A stretch of DNA of 64,000 bases from Cyathus striatus (lineage: Eukaryota > Basidiomycota > Agaricomycetes > Agaricales > Nidulariaceae). The notes beneath the pieces are model-generated. The model saw nothing but the letters and a program-made list of their open reading frames with translations, did no database searches and was not told the DNA's origin. This document shows, in pieces, positions 57,070 through 64,000 of the stretch (the first letter of the stretch is position 1; each line of letters opens with the position of its first letter). A program made the translations under genes and the position numbers. The stretch is from NCBI GenBank assembly GCA_025738555.1, contig JAOVFP010000020.1, positions 186,001 to 250,000 of the forward strand, in the 5' to 3' direction.

Positions 57070-60000
57070 TTAGAGGACAGGATATGTTAGCCATAAGATC
57101 AATGAATGGCAGGTACAAAAAAGTCCCAATAGAAATAAAGGAGCAGATAGTGGCGCAGGCTCATGAGATATGGAATATGTGTTGCATCGCTTCAGATATA
57201 CATACGACATTACTAAATATGACCGGAGTAAGTAATGCTGCGCTAAATCACAGAAATTAAAGACACGAACGGAAAAGTACATCCGCTCTAATTGGGTCGC
57301 ATGGGGAGGCATGAAGTTGCGAAGGTAGTCATCCAATGATGGGTTGCCCTTCACAGCTTCACTGATAGCCTCGGACAAATCGATGCTCCCCAGCGGATCA
57401 TAATGGTTTTTGGCACGTGAGCACACGATATCGGCATCTGGTAAAATTCAACGTCCATTTTCACGCCTTAAATTATGCGAGCTTACAATATAAAGGCGCG
57501 GGAATTGAGACAGAGCGTGTCGAACGAGCGTATACATGGCATAAAACGAAGGAAAGTTTCTGGAGTGCGTCTGCTCTAATGAAATGTGTAAGAACTTGCA
57601 GAGAATATAAAGATACCAGGTTACTCACGAGAAGTTATTCTCATCGTAGAGAACCTAATTCACGGTGAGATCAACATGAAAAATAATAACCGATATCTAC
57701 GCACGGAATAATGGGCAGGGCGACTGGTGCCCAAACGACCACCATGACTTTGAAGGTAAAAGTCGAAATCGGTCGGGTGAGAAATATCTCGGTCAACAAC
57801 AGTTCCAGCTGGGCAGTTGCCACTGCGATCGCCATCCCTTTCATTCTGAGGGAAAAAGCTAGCGATAAAAATCAGCAAATATGATACACAGACTTCCAGG
57901 TAATTCACCGAATGTGGTGGCGCTTGCCAACTACAATGATGGTAATCTTAGGTTTAATTTTCAGTTCTTCACAGGCCTCTGTTTGCAAGACATACGATGC
58001 ATTATCGATAAAGATATATACAAGCATAAACTTACCCCGAATGCGCGGAAGTTCCTGATCCAAAACCTGTTTAAATTGTCCTTCGGAGATGCCACCTAAA
58101 GTAGTTGTCAATGTCCGTGATTACGCGAGTTAAGGAAGCATACCACGGTAGAAAATAATGCGCTTAGGAACGATATTTTTATCCTCCACTTTCTTCTGGA
58201 ATTGCATATATTTGCACAACACATGCTATTCGTATGTGATCATGGGCAAAGAACTATCTGCCAAAGCAAGAAATGCATACCTTACTCATGGCCTGTAGTT
58301 CTTCAATTATCTCTTGGCGGGAAACTTGAACTCGAGAATCTGACAACATCGGCACTGTTTCCAGAGCATTCTGAAATCCATAATAACTTACCAGCAACGT
58401 ATTTGGCACCATTCGAGTCAACGTTGGCAACCAAGGCCGCAAACGATAGGCGGCCATCCGATACTGAAGCGTGGTGAATAACGTTGGCGCCTATCTTAGA
58501 GTCAGAAAATATAGGAAAGGTAACTAGAAGTCAATTCAGGTTACCCATGACGATCGTTGGGAACTGGGGGTCGGCGAGTACGGACACAGATGCAGGATCT
58601 GGAATAGTGTTGATTCCATCAAGTTTGACATTGATCCTAGAAGTAATTCAGGGAGTGAAAACAATCAGCAATAAAGTTTACGTACTTGAGGCAGACGTTG
58701 GTAAAGTACTGGGGTTTGGCGCGGAAACAATTCAAACTCTTCATACATTGCGTAGCAACACCCATCTAAGAGAGCCGTTAGAGTGCCTACTAGATAGCGA
58801 ATTCACACTATCTTACAGCAACATCACCAAAACTATCGAGCGAATGTAAGCTACAGGTAAGACATGACGCGTCGGGGACTCACTGCTTGACAGCGGTATA
58901 AATATCGTTCCCGCCTTCGGGAATGATCACAACAAACAGAGTAGGAAAACCCTTACTTCTTTGGAAGCATTTATTACCAACTCTCCTCAACTGTTCGGAA
59001 ATCCGTCCTTGTCCATTTTCCCAGTGAACGATCGAGGGATCAGATATCTTGATACCTGTCGTAAAATAACGTTAGAAGTTATACATCAGGGCGTGGTGGC
59101 TTTGTACATGCCCACTTCACGACAACTTTTTATCAAGCCAGAAATCATATTACTGGCCGCAAATCTATCAAAACGACGTTCTGTCTCATAAATGACAACA
59201 ACCCAGCGATGAACCTCGGCCGGCTTATATAATCGCTTATCAACCCTAGAAATATCGTTAACCCGGATATATATAATGAGATATAAAGATAGAGACTTAC
59301 ATGCTCCATGTTCCATTTCTAGAGATCTACAGCAAGAGGTCAGATGAAATCCGAAGGGAAAGCTAACAACTTATATACAATGGATGGCTGCCTGCTGCCA
59401 GAACCGTAACGTAGTACGGGAGCGGGAAGCACTCTTGCTCGTGCTGTCAACGGACCCGACTGATGGTTGACATGCATGCCAAACTGACGAACGTATTCCG
59501 AGCAGCCGTATTCAAGAATCTAGCACATTCGGTAATCCAAAAGCATGTAAACTTGACATAAAGACATACGGAAAGTCCCTTCTTGATGCTCTCAAGGCGG
59601 TCTCGAGGTTTCTTGGTAGCAAAGTCCACGACGTCCTTGGTTTTCTTGGGCGGGACTTGCTTTCTCATAATCTGCCCCGCTGGGACTTCGCATAATTCGA
59701 GAGGAACGAACGCCCCAGATCCGACCTACAACAGTTTTAAGTGTGATCATGCAAATATCTATGGAACGAGTAAATTTACCTCGACACATATGACATCCGG
59801 GTATTTAAGCCGCAGATTCTGAATTGTCCTAAAGTAGTCGGCTACCGTCATGGAACCTCCTCACGCAGCGTGAAAGTCAGTTTGTTGGCGGCGGCTGCGG
59901 TTAACTTTTTAACGATACGCGGGACTTTACCTCCAGGACCTGGATGGCTGGTTAAGACTCGAATACCAGAGATGAACCATTGGAGGTAAAGGCGTACACG

Positions 60001-61037
60001 GTCCGGGAAACCGTGTACAGGTGCCAATGCGTTGGGGTCTTTCATGTTGATGAAAGAGAGACAGAGGTTAAGGAGGGATCCAGGTTTATACATGATCCCG
60101 GTGGAGATATCAACATTAATGAGCATCTGGCCACTTGCCGGACGAACGGACTGGAAATATCCTCGCCACAACTCAAGTCCTGAGCCGATATCCTTGGTCT
60201 CACAGTTAGTGAAGAAAGAACGAACGTTGAAGGGGTATTTCATTGTTGGCTTCATTCGAATAACGACGTTCAGTACCTATAAGTGGAGTCACGAATGATA
60301 TATCTACTAGAAAAAAGAAAAAATCCCTTACAGCGATTGCGGTTAACACCGCGCTATCCTGAGATTGATTGCCCGCAATAAATCTACGCAATACACTATA
60401 CGGAGAATAAAAAATATATACAAGAACAGAAAATGACTTACTTTGGATTGATTTCAGCCATTTTAGTTAACCGAATCTTGTAAACCTTGGGGTCTTCGCT
60501 GGACTCTACAGCAGCAACGTCAAACTAGTAATGCATAGTTCAGCCTACCATCGTTGAGAAGAGCGGTTAACATACCTCCTTGGATTCGGCGCCGCCGAAA
60601 GGTAGCTCGCGGATAGCGAATAGATTCTTGTGGCCATCGTACACAGCTCGAGGGGTGAAGATCTCCGGGGCAGTCTGGGTTTGCAGCGCGGTGATAAGGG
60701 TCATATTAAGCCGAGCAGGTAAGGTCTTCTCGGACGGCGAAATGACTGCACAGGCATTAAGTAGACGAATTAAGGAAGGAATAAAATAAAATACCAACTA
60801 CTGTAGCAGACAGATAGTGAAAGGAATCGTCAGGAATGAGCAATGAACAAAACGAAGAAGCGGCTTACCATCGTAGTGGTGAATGATGTCTTCGGGGATA
60901 GTGGTAACAAAAGAATTAACGAGGATGGTAACGGGTGCGCCGGTACGTCCAAAGTTGGGCCTCTTGACACCAATGTTAGAGATGTGGTCGCCAAGAGAGG
61001 GAACAATATTGGGAGCAGGAGCAACGCGGGGAGGCAT
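57070..61037 (-). pseudogene. Argonaute, right-arm copy with one frameshift
   Basis: Mirror copy of the left-arm Argonaute, with the ATG at 61037 and the same exon pattern, microexon and altered PIWI residues. One base is missing in the PAZ-proximal exon at about 59859-59862 (GAGG where the left copy has GAGGG), which turns LREGGSM into LREEVP and a stop. A second difference (CCCC against CCC near 58873) lies in an intron. The two genes face each other, 3' ends towards the spacer, about 690 bp apart. If the missing base is real, only the left copy makes full-length protein; it may instead be a base-call error in a run. Confidence 0.75.
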
Positions 61038-61231
61038 TAGAGATACTATCAGATGTCAAGAAAGGAGGGAGGGATGCGGAATGAAAGAGCTGCGGGAGAG
61101 TTAAGGTAGGGGAGAAAGAAGCTATGGAGTGACGTTTCTGAGAAACATGCGGTCACTGAGAGAGCGAAAGGAGAGGACGCGTGACAGGCTATCGACTATC
61201 GCTAAAGGTCATTAACGATCGCGACCTGTAT

Positions 61232-61612
61232 GTATGTAACTTGACTTGAACTTGAACTTTCCCTTAACTTAATGTCAACTAATAGACATGCCTGTACTCT
61301 TCTTCCTTTGTATCTGTAATTTCCTGTTATTTATCCTTAAAATGTCCACCAATCATGATGCATGAGCGCTGAGCGCTGAGCTATCGGAAACCGGTCCCCG
61401 ATTCCTTCCCCTTTGGTATGTAACTTGACTTGAACTTGAACTTGACGTGCAAGACTCTTAACTTAACTAATGAACATGCCAGTACTCTCTTCTCCCTTGT
61501 ATCTGTCATTTCCTGTTATTTATCCTCGAAATGTCCACCCCAATCATGAGCTACCGGAAACCGGACTCCGATCTCCTCCCCTCCCCTTTGCGTCTCTCCT
61601 AGCACTCCCCTC
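61232..61612. repeat. Two tandem 180-bp repeats, right-arm copy
   Basis: Mirror of 51861-52220, upstream of the right-arm Argonaute start. It differs from the left copy by one base in each of two G runs. Confidence 0.8.
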
Positions 61613-62187
61613 GTCTGATCAGGACACTCCTCCATGCGCGTCATCTTGTCAATGTCATTCGCTCACTTCACATGCACTTCACGTTAGTTTATGTACCGTT
61701 CGCCCTAGCAACAGTTATCTAGGTACCTAGTAATTGGCGTGAAATAGCCACTAGTAAAGGCCTTTTTCGAGTGCATGGGCATTGGGAAGTATAGAAGCCA
61801 AGTGCCACGCTCAATTCCCATCAGTCAGAGTCATTGGTCAAAAGCCGCTGGCCGGTCAGTATTGTGACTGCGTGCACGTGATAAATGAATGATTGTATTG
61901 TCACTGTCAGTGCACCTCGGTAGACCTAAGTCACCACTCGTGTCGACATACCGGTAACCGAGGCGTCGAATACGTCCGAAGGGTGATCGTTCCTGATCTG
62001 GATCCTAGATACCAACGTACGTATCATGTAAGTAGCGCTCACCGAAGTGCCAAGGGCTGATCAATATTTAATATTTACGGATGTAGTGGAAATTGATCCG
62101 CGATGTATTTCGAGGACGACTTGAAAAGTCCAACCTGGACTCTGGGGTGGAGGGAATTAACTTGCTTCCTTCCTTTACTAGAGCCAT

Positions 62188-62520
62188 ATGGCTACGCTAG
62201 AGAACCAACCGTCCTCCAATGCCCAGCACGCTGGTGCCGATAGCGTTGAGCGTGAAGTCCTTGTTATGCCTGGCGTCCGACAGAGCGCCATTCCTTCGTT
62301 TCTCAATCAGAACTGGAAGAAACTTTTGGGGGGAGCGTTGGTGTTCTGTGCTACCTTCTTTCCGACATTTTTCCTAAGAGGGGGGGGGATCGCAGCCCCG
62401 CCTCTTTACCTACAGCAGGGGAAGGGGCCGATTCACACCTTGCTACCACGGTATGTCTTCATTCTTTTCCCCTTCCTTCCTGTTATGAACCTCACCGATA
62501 GGCCAATACAATCTCAGTAG
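62188..62520 (+). CDS. Hypothetical 110-aa protein, right-arm copy
   Basis: Open from ATG 62188 (MATLENQPSSNAQHAG) to TAG at 62518, with one hydrophobic stretch (GGALVFCATFFPTFFL, residues about 48-63). This copy is open because its G run at 62390 has nine bases. No family recognised. The frame is short and depends on a homopolymer, so it may not be a real gene. Confidence 0.3.
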   Translation: MATLENQPSSNAQHAGADSVEREVLVMPGVRQSAIPSFLNQNWKKLLGGALVFCATFFPTFFLRGGGIAAPPLYLQQGKGPIHTLLPRYVFILFPFLPVMNLTDRPIQSQ

Positions 62521-63164
62521 TCACGTCAACTGACTTTGTAGCACTTTCGTTTTTCCTTTCCTTCCTATTGGCACTGACCTTACTGATAGGAGACCATTAC
62601 AGTCCAGACAGGATGCGTCCCAGATATGGTTACGCAGCTCGTAAGCGGTATCAGGTTCGTTTTCGCTACTGTCCATAGCTGCTCGTATGCTAATGTTTAT
62701 GACTGTATTTTTCACGGTTAGCTTGCCTACCAACATTCCACTGTGTCAAGACACAACTTCACTCCAGTCCTCCGCAACTTCAGAAGCATAGTCTGTCTCT
62801 TCTCCCCTCTGACTATCCTGAGCGCTGTACCCTTGTAACCTGTGTGTGTGTAATTAAGCATGTATTATTTCTTGTTCCGTGTATTAATTCTGTTGTTATA
62901 TGTGTATTGTGCACTGGGACCGTACATTCTGAGTGAGATCTTGAGAGACTGTTGTCGGCAACTGGTGAGATTTGGAACCTTTGGACTGCACGAACCACAA
63001 CAAGTGCGATGTGCGTAATGCAGCTTGTTACAGTTATGCGGCAAACATTCCTACTACCTTTTAAGGTAGTTGGTATTAGGGACCTTTGAACCGCCGAATA
63101 TGAGTAATATGAGGATCTTGGGTAAGATCTCAACCTGATTGGCTCCAGAGCCGACCGTTGCGCG

Positions 63165-63446
63165 TTACTTGAATACTTCTAAACCATATTCAACATTCAA
63201 CTTTCCCCCTTCTATAAACCAATACTCTTCACTATCAGCTTCGACTTGGAGATTCGCTCCCTCTGGTTTATTCATCCACTTTCTCAACGTTTCAGCTGCC
63301 AGCTCACATCCCCGGATCTTGTTTTCAGTCCTCATTAATACTGTACTTAGTCTGTAACTCGTCGCCCTACCACCGCGAACAACACGAGGGATAGGTTCGA
63401 TGAAGAACTTAGAAATGTCGTGTACCAGTTGGCCTGAATGGATCAC
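63165..63446 (-). CDS. Hypothetical basic protein fragment, right-arm copy
   Basis: Mirror of 48953-49201. One extra G in the run near 63205 extends the frame past IEG into KLNVEYGLEVF. Function unknown. Confidence 0.25.
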   Translation of the reverse strand: MIHSGQLVHDISKFFIEPIPRVVRGGRATSYRLSTVLMRTENKIRGCELAAETLRKWMNKPEGANLQVEADSEEYWFIEGGKLNVEYGLEVFK

Positions 63447-64000
63447 GAAAGTTGCCTAGGTACGGTCGCTCTATTTACTTATAATTTCAGTCTTGGTAGT
63501 GATATGGACCCGCATATTTAACAGCTCACATCTCCACTTGACGAGAACGCCACCCTCAATGCTTACTCTGCCTTGCCGTACGTACTGCAATCAGCCATTT
63601 GCATTCCAAGGACAGCTTCCACTGCTAGACAAAAGAAGTGAATGGGGAAAAAAATAGACTTGAGACTACGAGCTTCGTGAAGTTCATTGTCCGTAGTCGT
63701 GTCTTTTCCTAATGCCCGTCCTCAAGCCAGTCACTCAAGTGGCATGTTGCACTAGTCGTATACGACAGCGTCTTAATCAACTCGTTTCTACACTCTTCCA
63801 GCACCCTGCGGAGTTATACTACCAATGTTTGACCACCTATCCACGCGGTGGACTAATCGAAACATATAGCGTACTAATACATCTTAGGATCAGCATTAAG
63901 TGCTTATTCAACCTCCATGGTGTCGAAAGTGTCGGGTACTCAGCGTGCTCGGGTGTGTTCCCTTTCCTCTTCCCCCCTCCATTCATATCTAACATATCTT

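Larger units (their letters stand above)
56869..64000. repeat. Right arm of the giant inverted duplication, cut by the window
   Basis: Reverse complement of the left arm from the spacer to the window edge. It lacks the 1044-bp mariner-like element. Where I compared them, the other differences are single-base changes in C, G or A runs (for example G9 at 62390 against C12, and GAGG against GAGGG near 59860) and one 2-base difference. It very likely continues beyond 64000. Confidence 0.95.

Overview
The window looks like nuclear DNA of a filamentous basidiomycete, probably an Agaricomycete. The evidence is short GT-AG introns (about 50-70 nt), a chromodomain Ty3/gypsy retroelement, BED-type hAT and pogo-like transposases, Hsp104/ClpB-type AAA+ genes and a many-intron Argonaute with an apparent 6-nt microexon. 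It splits into two compartments at about 33.8 kb.

Compartment 1 (1-33.6 kb) is a nest of transposons, and most boundaries can be read from target-site duplications (TSDs). A Mutator-like foldback element (960-4384, 9-bp TSD) sits in an exon of an unknown minus-strand gene; its right inverted repeat was later hit by a hAT-like element (1660-3509) and a solo LTR (3543-4317). A second hAT-like element (5085-7139) carries a minisatellite that is split by another solo LTR (6006-6655). From 8.1 to 33.65 kb lies the wreck of one minus-strand hAT transposase gene, broken by a pogo-like element (8679-11684), a second hAT (12354-20005) and a 13.2-kb chromovirus-type LTR retrotransposon (20344-33579). 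Reading across the three insertions keeps one frame. The retrotransposon itself has two solo-LTR-like insertions. Old elements carry transitions mostly explained by C-to-T change, many at former CpG sites: TG/CA pairs between repeat copies, and 23 in-frame TGA codons with no frameshift in a 6.6-kb gag-pol.

Compartment 2 (33.8-64 kb) is CpG-rich. It has two diverged Hsp104/ClpB-like genes in the same orientation. The first (36831-39709) reads through but has Ala for the NBD1 Walker B glutamate, no aromatic pore loop 1 and no coiled-coil M domain. The second (41328-44152) has two single-base frameshifts. A decayed minus-strand gene at 45-46.2 kb resembles the C-terminal half of Mcd4/PIG-N. The rest (48.4 kb to the window end) is a giant inverted duplication: two arms of at least 7.1 kb around a 285-bp spacer that holds a Helitron-type (DUF6570-like) gene fragment.

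Each arm carries an Argonaute gene, pointing towards each other. The Argonaute keeps N, PAZ, MID and PIWI regions and the 5'-phosphate pocket residues, but three of its four slicer residues are replaced. The left arm alone has a 1044-bp mariner-like element; the right arm shows the empty TA site. Read-through from either copy would give a long hairpin RNA of the Argonaute gene itself. This self-complementary, slicer-dead Argonaute pair is the most unusual part of the window.
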